NCBI RefSeq assembly: GCF_003400205.1
Contig: NZ_QUQV01000014.1
Location: forward strand, 1 to 64,000
Direction: 5' to 3'
From: Bacillus sp. HNG
GTDB lineage: Bacteria; Bacillota; Bacilli; Bacillales; Bacillaceae_L
Length of the DNA stretch: 64,000 bases
Below, piece after piece: positions 35,943 through 43,216 of this stretch. Both the position numbers and the translations under genes were made by a program. The notes under the pieces were generated by a model. It saw only the letters and a program-made list of their open reading frames with translations, ran no database searches and was not told where the DNA came from. How positions within the stretch are numbered: the stretch's first letter is position 1; each line of letters opens with the position of its first letter.

Positions 35943-36851
35943 ATGAAAATTGCAATTGCAGGAGGAACAGGCTTTGTCGGGAAAAGCCTTACAGATTATC
36001 TTTTAGACCAAAATCATGAAGTATTTATTTTAACAAGAAATGCAGCCAAAGCAAGTCATCACCCTAGGCTATCTTTTGTAGAGTGGCTAAAGGTGAATAG
36101 TGCTCCTGAAATTGAACTTCAGTATGTTGATGCCGTTATTAACCTGGCGGGAGAATCCTTGAATAGTGGAAGATGGACGGAAGCCCGTAAAAAAAGAATC
36201 TTGGAGAGTAGGGTGACTGCAACAAAGGAAATTGTTCGCATCCTCTCTTCATTACAAAAAAAGCCAAAGGTATTATTGAATGCAAGTGCAGTAGGTATTT
36301 ATGGAATCTCTGAGAGTGAGACTTTTACGGAAGATGTTACTCAGATTGGGAATGATTTTCTCGCCAATACAGTTTCTGCTTGGGAACAGGAAGCAAATCA
36401 AGCCACTACATTGGGTGTGAGGACTTGTTTCTTACGATTTGGAGTTGTGCTAGGTGCTAACGGCGGTGCCCTAACACGGATCGTCCTCCCCTATCAGTTT
36501 TTTATCGGAGGTACAATTGGCTCTGGGAAACAGTGGCTATCCTGGATTCATATTGATGATGTATTAAAAGGAATTGATTTTCTTTTACATCAGGAGAACG
36601 TAAGTGGACCTATTAATTTCACGGCACCAAATCCAGTGCAAATGAAGGAATTTGGTCAAACGGCAGGAACCGTTCTTCATCGACCACATTGGCTTCCTGT
36701 ACCCGGATTTGCTTTACAGCTTTTACTCGGTGAAATGAGCATTTTAGTGCTGGAAGGACAAAAAGTACTTCCTAAAAAACTTGTTGAAAATGGTTTTTCT
36801 TTTACTTATGAAACTGTTGAAAAGGCATTAAACGACATTTTCAGAGGGTAA
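35943..36851 (+). CDS. yfhF: YfhF, NAD-dependent epimerase-like protein (TIGR01777/SDR39U1)
   Basis: Product of 302 residues. Rossmann start MKIAIAGGTGFVGKSLTDYL, the family hallmark NLAGESLNSGRWTEARKK, ASAVGIYG and the C-terminal DUF1731 end (VLPKKLVENGFSFTY). Substrate unknown; SulA-type cell-division naming for this family is not well supported. ATG 35943 follows GGAAAGGAAG; a longer frame from 35892 has no better site. Divergent from recX as in B. subtilis. Confidence 0.9.
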   Translation: MKIAIAGGTGFVGKSLTDYLLDQNHEVFILTRNAAKASHHPRLSFVEWLKVNSAPEIELQYVDAVINLAGESLNSGRWTEARKKRILESRVTATKEIVRILSSLQKKPKVLLNASAVGIYGISESETFTEDVTQIGNDFLANTVSAWEQEANQATTLGVRTCFLRFGVVLGANGGALTRIVLPYQFFIGGTIGSGKQWLSWIHIDDVLKGIDFLLHQENVSGPINFTAPNPVQMKEFGQTAGTVLHRPHWLPVPGFALQLLLGEMSILVLEGQKVLPKKLVENGFSFTYETVEKALNDIFRG

Positions 36852-37034
36852 TTCGACACAAGGGTGCAAAATTCCACAGAAAGGTCGAAATTACCAATAA
36901 TTTGATACAAAAATTTCACAAAAAACCTATTTATTTTTACAAAAGATTCGAGTATGATACCTTAAGTGAAGTAAAATTATTTAACTAACAAATCAAATAA
37001 AAAACTTAAATTTGGCCAACGCAAAATGGCTAAC

Positions 37035-37101
37035 TTTAGGGAAGGCAAATGGTGCGCCACCAGTTTCACTGGTTCTAGTGGGTTCGATTCCCACCCCGAA
37101 A
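37035..37101 (+). ncRNA. tRNA-like element in the GNAT leader
   Basis: A 67-base segment resembles a shrunken tRNA. The T-arm is perfect: GTGGG, TTCGATT, CCCAC (37078-37094). The flanks TTTAGGG (37035-37041) and CCCGAAA (37095-37101) pair at 6 of 7 positions like an acceptor stem. Between them are a short D-like arm (GGC / GCC with a GG in the loop) and an arm ACCA / TGGT with 7-base loop GTTTCAC, which reads as U33, anticodon TTC (Glu), A37. No CCA end, short anticodon arm. It cannot be a normal tRNA and is best seen as a tRNA-like leader or decayed tRNA. Confidence 0.5.
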
Positions 37102-37172
37102 TTTTTTAATGACACAAAAAATTTCGAGGGTGGATCCTGGCCACAGGTCCGGTCTGTCCTCATTTGGAGGGG
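37091..37172 (+). promoter_or_regulatory. Alternative hairpin and Shine-Dalgarno sequestering stem
   Basis: CCACCCCGAAATTTTTT (37091-37107) pairs with 37116-37133 over 17 base pairs with a single bulged A. This stem uses the same bases as the T-arm 3' side and the acceptor-like strand, so the two folds exclude each other. Downstream GGATCCTG / CAGGTCC (37132-37150) form a second stem, and CCTC (37158-37161) pairs with GAGG (37167-37170) inside the GNAT ribosome binding site. The layout looks like a cis-regulatory RNA. Confidence 0.5.
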
Positions 37173-37178
37173 AAACTG

Positions 37179-37736
37179 ATGCTAAAAAAGCGTGAACTTC
37201 AAGATAGTCAAGCTCTTTATGACTTAATGGTGCACCCGGATGTCTTTCCTTTTGTGCGTCAAAAGGCATATTCTTACGAAGAGTTTTTATTTTTAACCAA
37301 GCAAACGATTGAGGCAGAAGAGCGAGGTGAACTAATTTCACGTACCATTTTAGATGAGTGGGGCTCTCCAATCGGAACGATTAATTTATTCGATATCCAA
37401 GAAAATGCAGGTTTCCTTGGCACTTGGCTTGGTAAACCATTTCATGGTAAAGGCTACAACCAACCTGCTAAAGATGCATTCTTTGCTGAACTCTTTTTTG
37501 AACTTGGGATTGAAACGATTTTTATGAGAGTTCGTAAAGTTAATCAGCGCTCGATGATGGCCGTTCAAAAACTCCCATATGTTACTCTAGCAAATGAAAC
37601 GCGAAAGTCTTTACTTGATGAACTCAACGCCAACGGCGATATTTACAACCTATTTGAAGTATCAAAGGATTTATATACATTACACACGATGCGTGTTGGA
37701 CATATTTCTGAAGAAGAACATTTGAAGGAAGCTTAA
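37179..37736 (+). CDS. GNAT family N-acetyltransferase
   Basis: Product of 185 residues of the RimJ/RimL-like GNAT fold. The acetyl-CoA region appears as GTWLGKPFHGKGYNQPAKDA (about residues 85-105), followed by IFMRVRKVNQRSMMAVQKL. The acceptor is unknown. ATG 37179 is preferred because GGAGGGG lies 7 bases before it; an in-frame TTG at 37164 overlaps that site. It has a long structured 5' leader containing a tRNA-like element. In B. subtilis no acetyltransferase is found between yfhF and yfhE as I recall. Confidence 0.85.
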   Translation: MLKKRELQDSQALYDLMVHPDVFPFVRQKAYSYEEFLFLTKQTIEAEERGELISRTILDEWGSPIGTINLFDIQENAGFLGTWLGKPFHGKGYNQPAKDAFFAELFFELGIETIFMRVRKVNQRSMMAVQKLPYVTLANETRKSLLDELNANGDIYNLFEVSKDLYTLHTMRVGHISEEEHLKEA

Positions 37737-37741
37737 ACTTG

Positions 37742-37767
37742 AACCCGTTTTTTAACGGGTTTTTTGT
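37742..37767 (+). terminator. Terminator of the GNAT gene
   Basis: AACCCGTT / AACGGGTT with loop TTTT, then six T. Confidence 0.9.
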
Positions 37768-37827
37768 TTGGAATTTTTTTGGATGGATAAAATAATACTA
37801 CATTACTTAGAAAGTGAGGGAACTTTG

Positions 37828-37947
37828 ATGCCAAAAGATAAAAGGCGTGAAAAGTCGAAAAGCACATTAAGCAGTATGCAGGCTGTAACTTATTCTAGGG
37901 AATTTAAAATGGCAGATCGTGCCGGCGGGTATACGACGAAAAAGTAA
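37828..37947 (+). CDS. yfhE: YfhE-like small protein
   Basis: Product of only 39 residues (MPKDKRREKSKSTLSSMQAV...RAGGYTTKK), basic and hydrophilic. It matches the YfhE family by its AVTYSREFKMADRAGGY end and its place next to yfhD. ATG 37828 follows GTGAGGG. Function unknown, possibly in the spore. Confidence 0.85.
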   Translation: MPKDKRREKSKSTLSSMQAVTYSREFKMADRAGGYTTKK

Positions 37948-38052
37948 TACATATCAGTATCTTCCACTTATGAAGCCTGCCATCAAGGTCATCCTATAAT
38001 TGAGTAGGTTGTCTAAGCGACCTCTCCATTATTGGTTAGGATGGTGTTGATA

Positions 38053-38241
38053 ATGGGACGTTCAAGAGGACAAAAAACACGAGATAAAAACAAAGGGAGC
38101 CTACCACAGGTTCCAAAGAATATGAAATCAGACGGTCGTGATGTCGAGTTCTCACGTGAACTTGCTGACCAGGATGATTTAGAGGCACTAGCACGTTCTA
38201 ACGCAGCAGATGCTAAAGCGAAGAAACGGAAAAAGAAATAG
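38053..38241 (+). CDS. yfhD: YfhD-like small protein
   Basis: Product of 62 residues, highly charged, ending in a lysine-rich tail. The segments LPQVPKNMKSDG and EFSRELADQDDLEALARSNA mark the YfhD family. ATG 38053 is chosen, with AGGATGGTG upstream. With yfhE and yfhF it completes the conserved yfhDEF cluster. Function unknown. Confidence 0.87.
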   Translation: MGRSRGQKTRDKNKGSLPQVPKNMKSDGRDVEFSRELADQDDLEALARSNAADAKAKKRKKK

Positions 38242-38251
38242 GGTTTAATAC

Positions 38252-38294
38252 AAACCAGAGGGAGGAGAAGAGCTATTCCCTCTGGTTTGTTTTT
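38252..38294 (+). terminator. Terminator of yfhD
   Basis: Perfect 12 bp stem AAACCAGAGGGA / TCCCTCTGGTTT (38252-38263 and 38277-38288), then GTTTTT. Confidence 0.9.
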
Positions 38295-38347
38295 AAAATG
38301 AAGGAACATTGTTTTTAAGACCATATAAGTGATTCATTTGATTGTTT

Positions 38348-38621
38348 TGTCCGAATTGATGCTTTTATTTGGACTCTGCATGCTTTTTTCCTTTCACCTC
38401 TGTCCCAATGAGTGCTTCATTTAGACTCTTCTACCCAGATTTTCGCTTCCTCTGTCAAAAGCAACGCCTTATTCTGACACTCTCCCCCGCTTCCATCTAC
38501 TCCTTGTCCATATTCATAGCCCATTTTGTCTGCACACCCTAGGTTCCTCCTACTCCTTGTCCAAATTTTAATCTCATTTTGACATTACGCTCATAGTCAC
38601 TTCCACTTCTTGTCCGAATTA
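38348..38621. repeat. Tandem repeat array A4, 6 copies, 52-53 bp period
   Basis: Copies of a TGTCCNAATTNATGCTT core begin at 38348, 38401, 38453, 38505, 38558 and 38611; steps are 53, 52, 52, 53 and 53 bp. Copies are strongly diverged, sharing TGTCC at the start, ATTTTGAC-like bases near position 25 and a pyrimidine-rich CTTCC end. The stretch 38295-38741 has no gene; a further AATAGGCTTG / CAAGCCTATT hairpin lies at about 38636-38671. Confidence 0.88.
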
Positions 38622-38741
38622 ACCTCCATACCAACAATAGGCTTGTCAACACCAGGAACCAAGCCTATTTTGGCACGTTACAAACATTAAAGGCATAAAA
38701 TAAATGGATTGTAATACTCATAGTTCATGGAGGTGAATGAA

Positions 38742-39791
38742 ATGGAGTATCCAATTACTAGAGATTATATTCGTTTTGGAAATTCACGTTCTGGTCAAAA
38801 GATTTCAAAGGTCCGTTTTATCGTAAGTCATGATACAGGGAATCCAGGTTCAACGGCCTATGGAAATCGAAATTATTTTGACCGATCACAGCCAAGTGCT
38901 TCTGCCCATGCGTTTATTGATGATAAATATATATTAGAAATCATTCCACTTACTGAGAAAGCCTGGCATGTCCGCTACAATGTAACGACAGATAATAGAA
39001 TGTTTGGTGATGATGCAAATGATGCAGCCATTGGTGTGGAGTTTTGTCACGGAGGGAAAATTAATTTCCAAGAGGCATTTAATCGATATGTCTGGTACCA
39101 TGCTTATTTATGTGACAAGTTCAATTTAGATCCAAAAAGACATATCGTTGCGCATAGTACTTTAGATCCTTCGCGTAGATCAGACCCACAGAATGCGCTG
39201 CGGCCACATGGTGTGTCTTGGGAAGAATTTATAAATGATGTACAAGAATCATATAATCGCGATTTTAAAGGAATTCCGACGAGCAACCCAAAACCTGTTG
39301 TTGCAGGAGTGTCAACACGACTTCCAATTCGAAGAGGTAATACAGGTGCCTTTGTTAAGGAAATTCAACAAGATTTAATTAAAGCTGGTTTCCCATTACC
39401 TCGTTATGGTGCGGATGGGAGTTTTGGTCCTGAAACAGAGACTGCAGTCATGCGGTTTCAAAAACGATATGGGTTAGCCGTGGATGGTCTAGTTGGTCAA
39501 GCGACTTTGAGGAAGCTAGAGGAAGTTATTAAGCAGGGCAATTCAACCCACGAAGAATTCCCACTTCCTGATGGCGTTTGGGGACGTGGGGACAAGGGCG
39601 AAGAGGTTCGCATGATCCAACGTGCCTTAAAGCATATCAACTTTGATCCTAAAATGATTGATGGTAGCTATGGTCCGTTAACGGAGGATGCTGTTCGAAG
39701 ATTTCAATCGATGTATGCTGCTCTTGCCGATGATGGGATCTATGGACCGAATACGAAAAAATATATTCAGCTGGAATTGAATGATATGTAA
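38742..39791 (+). CDS. N-acetylmuramoyl-L-alanine amidase with two peptidoglycan-binding repeats
   Basis: Product of 349 residues. The Amidase_2 domain (about residues 5-160) cleaves the bond between muramic acid and the stem peptide; zinc ligands fall in IVSHDTGNPG and HIVAHSTLDPSRRSDPQ. Two PG_binding_1 repeats follow (about 200-265 and 280-345, RRGNTGAFVKEIQQDLIKAG and GRGDKGEEVRMIQRALKHIN). There is no signal peptide, as in CwlA, XlyA and related lytic enzymes, yet no holin or phage gene adjoins. ATG 38742 follows GGAGGTG. Confidence 0.92.
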   Translation: MEYPITRDYIRFGNSRSGQKISKVRFIVSHDTGNPGSTAYGNRNYFDRSQPSASAHAFIDDKYILEIIPLTEKAWHVRYNVTTDNRMFGDDANDAAIGVEFCHGGKINFQEAFNRYVWYHAYLCDKFNLDPKRHIVAHSTLDPSRRSDPQNALRPHGVSWEEFINDVQESYNRDFKGIPTSNPKPVVAGVSTRLPIRRGNTGAFVKEIQQDLIKAGFPLPRYGADGSFGPETETAVMRFQKRYGLAVDGLVGQATLRKLEEVIKQGNSTHEEFPLPDGVWGRGDKGEEVRMIQRALKHINFDPKMIDGSYGPLTEDAVRRFQSMYAALADDGIYGPNTKKYIQLELNDM

Positions 39792-39795
39792 AATG

Positions 39796-39829
39796 TAACC
39801 CACTGGCGTCAGTGGGTTATTTCATTTTT
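39796..39829 (+). terminator. Terminator of the amidase gene
   Basis: TAACCCACTG / CAGTGGGTTA with loop GCGT, then TTTCATTTTT. Confidence 0.85.
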
Positions 39830-39908
39830 GAAGCTAGCGGCAGTATTCCTAAAATAGTGAAGGGCCGGCTCCAAATAGAGCCCGTATTTCCCCCACAAAC
39901 AACCGCAA

Positions 39909-40382
39909 TCACCTATTATTAATCTCCTTCCACACCTCTTCATACACTTTTTTCAATGGAACGCCGTGTTCTTCGGCTATACGGCGACAATCTTCATATT
40001 CAGGAGACTTTTGAACCGATTCTCCCGCGAAAATTCCTTCTTTGATCGTGACTTTTCCCCATTTTGTGATTACTTCTGTAAAAATTCGCTCGAGGCGGTG
40101 AACAGTCAATGGATAATACCGTAAACCTAGTGTGGTGGTCTCAGCAAATAGGATTTCCTTCATTTTATCTAATTTATTTTTTGAGCAAAGAAGCTGAAGA
40201 AGGACAGCTGGTCGGTTTTTCTTCATATAGATTGGGGTGTAGTAGACGTCATTTGCCCCTGCATCAAATAATAAATCCATGAGATAGCCGAGCCATTCGC
40301 CAGACATATTATCAAGATTTACCTCAAGCTTGATCATTTCGTCGTCAACATGCTCATGATTTGGTGGAAGTTTTTTGTCCAT
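39909..40382 (-). CDS. Stand-alone LarC C-terminal (LarC2-like) nickel-insertion domain
   Basis: Product of 157 residues from ATG 40382 (GGGAAGGG upstream). It resembles the second half of LarC, which inserts nickel into the pincer cofactor of lactate racemase: LEVNLDNMSGEWLGYLMDLL, then GANDVYYTPIYMKKNRP, and the end YEDCRRIAEEHGVPLKKVYE. The N-terminal LarC1 half and larA, larB and larE are missing from the window. In Lactobacillus LarC1 and LarC2 are joined by frameshifting; here no LarC1 frame lies upstream. It follows uxaC, separated by a terminator, so it may be a domain with another role. Confidence 0.75.
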   Translation of the reverse strand: MDKKLPPNHEHVDDEMIKLEVNLDNMSGEWLGYLMDLLFDAGANDVYYTPIYMKKNRPAVLLQLLCSKNKLDKMKEILFAETTTLGLRYYPLTVHRLERIFTEVITKWGKVTIKEGIFAGESVQKSPEYEDCRRIAEEHGVPLKKVYEEVWKEINNR

Positions 40383-40435
40383 GATTCCCTTCCCTTTCAT
40401 TCGAAAATTCACTACCGCTAGTATATCATTGAGAG

Positions 40436-40467
40436 ATGAAAATAGCCCGCCAAACTGGCGAGCTATC
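40436..40467 (-). terminator. Terminator of uxaC
   Basis: ATAGCTCGCCA / TGGCGGGCTAT on the minus strand (40466-40456 and 40452-40442) with a 3-base loop, then TTTTC. Confidence 0.75.
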
Positions 40468-40483
40468 AACGGTTGTTCATTTT

Positions 40484-41884
40484 TTAAAATTCAAAGTACT
40501 CTTTTGCATTTTGGTAGCAGATTCCTTTAACAACATCTCCTAGTAAGTCCATGTCGTTTGGAACTTCTCCGTCTTCTACCCATTCTCCGATTAGGTTACA
40601 AACTAAACGACGGAAATACTCATGTCGAGTGTAAGATAGGAAACTTCTTGAGTCTGTTAGCATCCCGATGAATCGGCTGAACAAGCCAAGGGCTGCTAAT
40701 GCTTTCATTTGCTCAAGCATACCTTCTTTTTGGTCGTTGAACCACCAAGCTGTTCCGAATTGCATTTTACCTGGCTTACCTCCACCTTGGAAGTTACCGA
40801 TTGTTGTTCCAATGATGTAGTTATCGTTTGGATTTAATGAATACAGAATCGTTTTTGGTAGTAAATCATCAGTAGCAAGTGCATCAAGGAATTGGTTTAA
40901 TGGTCGAGCTAATTCACCATCATTGATGCTGTCATAACCAGTGTCTGGTCCTAGTTTGCCAAACATTCGTGTGTTGTTGTTACGTAATGCGTGAATATGT
41001 AATTGCATCGCCCAGTCGCGTTTTGCATACTCTTTTCCTAAGAAAACCAATGTATAGGATTTATACTTAGTCTCTTCTTCTACAGAAACCTTTTCACCTT
41101 TGAATCCTTTTTCAAATGCTGCTGCCGCTTCTTCCTTTGTTGAGTGCTCATACATCATTGTGTTAAGAGCATGGTCAGATACACATCCGCCAAGTGAATG
41201 GAAGAATTCAATTCGGTTTTCTAATGCTTTTAAGAAATCATCATAGCTTGAAATTTCAATTCCCGATACTTCACTAAGCTTCTGCACCCAACCAACAAAT
41301 GTGTCTTGGTTGATTTCTAGCCCTTTGTCAGGACGGAAGCTTGGTAATACCTTTACATCGAAGCTTGCATCTTCTGCAATAAGCTTGTGATATTCTAGAG
41401 AGTCGGTTGGATCGTCAGTTGTACAGATCACTTCTACATTCGACTTTTTAATTAAGTCTCTTGCACCGAAGCCTTCGCCTGTAAGCTTACTGTTTACTTT
41501 TTCCCAAATAGCTGGAGCTGACTTTTCGTTTAAAATTTCATGAACGTCGAAGAAGCGTTGAAGCTCAAGATGAGTCCAGTTGAATAACGGGTTCCCGATT
41601 GTCATTGGAACTGTTTTCGCCCACGCAACAAATTTATCATAATCTGATGCATTGCCTGTTACATACTCTTCTTCAATTCCGTTCGCTCTCATAGCTCTCC
41701 ACTTATAGTGGTCACCGTATAGCCATGCTTCCGTTATATTTTTGAAGGTTTTGTTTTCATAAATTTCCTGAGGACTTAAATGGCAGTGATAATCAATAAT
41801 CGGCAGATCTTTTGCGAAATTATTGTACAATGCTACCGCAGTGTCGTTTGACAGTAAAAATGTTTCATCCATAAATTTTTTCAT
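40484..41884 (-). CDS. uxaC: Glucuronate isomerase
   Basis: Product of 466 residues, full length. It isomerises D-glucuronate to D-fructuronate and D-galacturonate to D-tagaturonate. The amidohydrolase-like metal motif IIDYHCHLSP is near residue 33, and TDDPTDSLEYH and GMLTDSRSFLSY.RHEYFRR are family hallmarks. ATG 41884 is preferred to GTG 41893 since AGGTGG lies 5 bases before it. A cre site and a LacI-type palindrome lie in the region shared with the divergent regulator. UxaB, UxaA and UxuAB are not in the window. Confidence 0.96.
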   Translation of the reverse strand: MKKFMDETFLLSNDTAVALYNNFAKDLPIIDYHCHLSPQEIYENKTFKNITEAWLYGDHYKWRAMRANGIEEEYVTGNASDYDKFVAWAKTVPMTIGNPLFNWTHLELQRFFDVHEILNEKSAPAIWEKVNSKLTGEGFGARDLIKKSNVEVICTTDDPTDSLEYHKLIAEDASFDVKVLPSFRPDKGLEINQDTFVGWVQKLSEVSGIEISSYDDFLKALENRIEFFHSLGGCVSDHALNTMMYEHSTKEEAAAAFEKGFKGEKVSVEEETKYKSYTLVFLGKEYAKRDWAMQLHIHALRNNNTRMFGKLGPDTGYDSINDGELARPLNQFLDALATDDLLPKTILYSLNPNDNYIIGTTIGNFQGGGKPGKMQFGTAWWFNDQKEGMLEQMKALAALGLFSRFIGMLTDSRSFLSYTRHEYFRRLVCNLIGEWVEDGEVPNDMDLLGDVVKGICYQNAKEYFEF

Positions 41885-41984
41885 CGTGTCCACCTGCTTT
41901 TTATTTTTTATAGTAACCCAAAAGGTAGGAAATAATAAGGAAGTCTATAATTCCATTATTTAGACCATACCATATGTAAATCTT

Positions 41985-42000
41985 ATGAAAGCGCAAGCAA
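41985..42000. promoter_or_regulatory. cre site (CcpA) upstream of uxaC
   Basis: ATGAAAGCGCAAGCAA fits the consensus WTGNAARCGNWWWCAW at all defined positions but one. It lies about 100 bases before the uxaC start, so glucose repression through CcpA is expected. Confidence 0.7.
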
Positions 42001-42029
42001 TCGTTTACAATTTTTTCTTTATAAATTAA

Positions 42030-42047
42030 AATAACAACGTTGTTATT
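42030..42047. promoter_or_regulatory. Perfect palindromic LacI-type operator O1
   Basis: AATAACAACGTTGTTATT is an 18 bp perfect palindrome with the central CG common in LacI-family operators. It lies in the uxaC/regulator intergenic region and shares the AACGTT core with O2. Confidence 0.75.
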
Positions 42048-42145
42048 CCATCTTCATCTTAAATTAAACAAAGCATGTTTTCAAGCCCTTTTACCGATAT
42101 TTTCAAATATCAATTGTAAAAAAAGAAGACTAAATGATATTATTT

Positions 42146-42163
42146 TTAATAACGTTGTTAATT
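42146..42163. promoter_or_regulatory. LacI-type operator O2 at the regulator promoter
   Basis: TTAATAACGTTGTTAA is a palindrome with one mismatch, centred on AACGTT 115 bp from the core of O1. It overlaps a TATAAT -10-like box (42163-42168) 28 bases before the regulator start, consistent with autorepression. A 115 bp spacing is about 11 helical turns, suitable for looping. Confidence 0.65.
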
Positions 42164-42195
42164 ATAATATGATCTAGAATAATAGGTGGTTTTTC

Positions 42196-43182
42196 ATGAA
42201 TATCACAATCAAGGATATTGCTCAAGTGGCAGGTGTCAGTTACTCTACTGTCTCAAAAGCGTTGAACAATAGCCCTTTAGTAAAACCTGATACGAAAAAT
42301 AAAATTATAAAAATCGCTAAGGAACTTGGATATGAGCCAAACTTTGCTGCCCAACAGCTGGTATCTAAGCAATCAAAAGTCATTGGGTTAATTTGGCCAA
42401 CCTTAGAACGGATTGCCCCTTCTACATTAGTCACAAAAATCAATGAAGAAATAAGGGAAAATTCCTATTCGATGATCTTATCTATCAACTCCATCGAAGA
42501 ATCACTAGATATGTTTAAGCGATTTCAGGTGGATGGGGTGATTGTATTTGATGAGCAGAATCATGACATTCTAGATTCGGTCACCATCCCACTTGTAACG
42601 TATGGAGTTAGTCGAAATCATAACCATTCCGTAATCGATGTGAATTATCAGGCTGCTATGGAAATGGCAATAGGGTATTTATATCATCTTGGGCACAGAC
42701 ATATTGCCTATGTCGGTGATTTTTCCCCAATTGATGACCGACAATCCGAAAAATTTCTTGGAATCAAAAAAGCGATGAATACCTTTAACCTTCCGATTAC
42801 CAATCAAAATTTTATCAATACAGCTGGACTTGGTTGGTATGATGGATATGTAGCTACCAAACGATTACTATCAAATACTTCCACGCCAACCGCGATCGTG
42901 GGCTCAAGTTATGATATCAGCGCTGGGGTTGTTCGTGCATTGCGAGAGGCAAACTTCATTATCCCAAAGGATATTTCTGTGATAAGTTACGATAATATCC
43001 CTCAAATGGCGAATTTAGAGATCCCTTTAACGAGTGTTGGTGTGCCTGTTGAGGAAATTGCAAGCAATATGGTAAATACCCTTTTAAACCGAATAAAGAC
43101 AAAAGAAATGACACCATCTATTAAACATTTAACCCCTAAAATAAATGAACGAATTTCCTGTGCCCGATGCAAACATATTTAG
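42196..43182 (+). CDS. LacI family transcriptional regulator of the uronate genes
   Basis: Product of 328 residues. The N-terminal helix-turn-helix is ITIKDIAQVAGVSYSTVSKA with hinge region up to about residue 60; the rest is the sugar-binding-protein-like effector domain. It is divergent from uxaC with two matching palindromes between them, the same layout as B. subtilis exuR-type control, so it probably responds to a uronate-pathway intermediate. The effector is inferred. Confidence 0.9.
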   Translation: MNITIKDIAQVAGVSYSTVSKALNNSPLVKPDTKNKIIKIAKELGYEPNFAAQQLVSKQSKVIGLIWPTLERIAPSTLVTKINEEIRENSYSMILSINSIEESLDMFKRFQVDGVIVFDEQNHDILDSVTIPLVTYGVSRNHNHSVIDVNYQAAMEMAIGYLYHLGHRHIAYVGDFSPIDDRQSEKFLGIKKAMNTFNLPITNQNFINTAGLGWYDGYVATKRLLSNTSTPTAIVGSSYDISAGVVRALREANFIIPKDISVISYDNIPQMANLEIPLTSVGVPVEEIASNMVNTLLNRIKTKEMTPSIKHLTPKINERISCARCKHI

Positions 43183-43216
43183 AGGCTAGATTATTTCCAT
43201 CTAGCCTCTTTTTTAT
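43181..43216 (+). terminator. Terminator of the LacI-type regulator gene
   Basis: Perfect 10 bp stem AGAGGCTAGA / TCTAGCCTCT then TTTTTTATT. The convergent response-regulator gene stops inside it. Confidence 0.9.

Noticed and set aside
37035-37178. T-box riboswitch or standard tRNA gene
   Set aside because: No T-box specifier loop or TGGN antiterminator bulge, and as a tRNA the anticodon arm is too short, the acceptor has a mismatch and no CCA end is present.
37075-37371. 98-codon minus-strand frame opposite the GNAT gene
   Set aside because: Antisense to a clear acetyltransferase and running into the structured leader; no ribosome binding site.
38742-39791. Prophage remnant suggested by the endolysin-like amidase
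   Set aside because: No holin, tail, integrase or att-like repeats nearby; the gene has its own promoter region and terminator within ordinary chromosomal genes.
39909-41884. LarC2-like gene and uxaC as one operon
   Set aside because: A hairpin with a T run lies between them at 40436-40467, and the LarC2-like gene has its own ribosome binding site, so joint transcription would need read-through.
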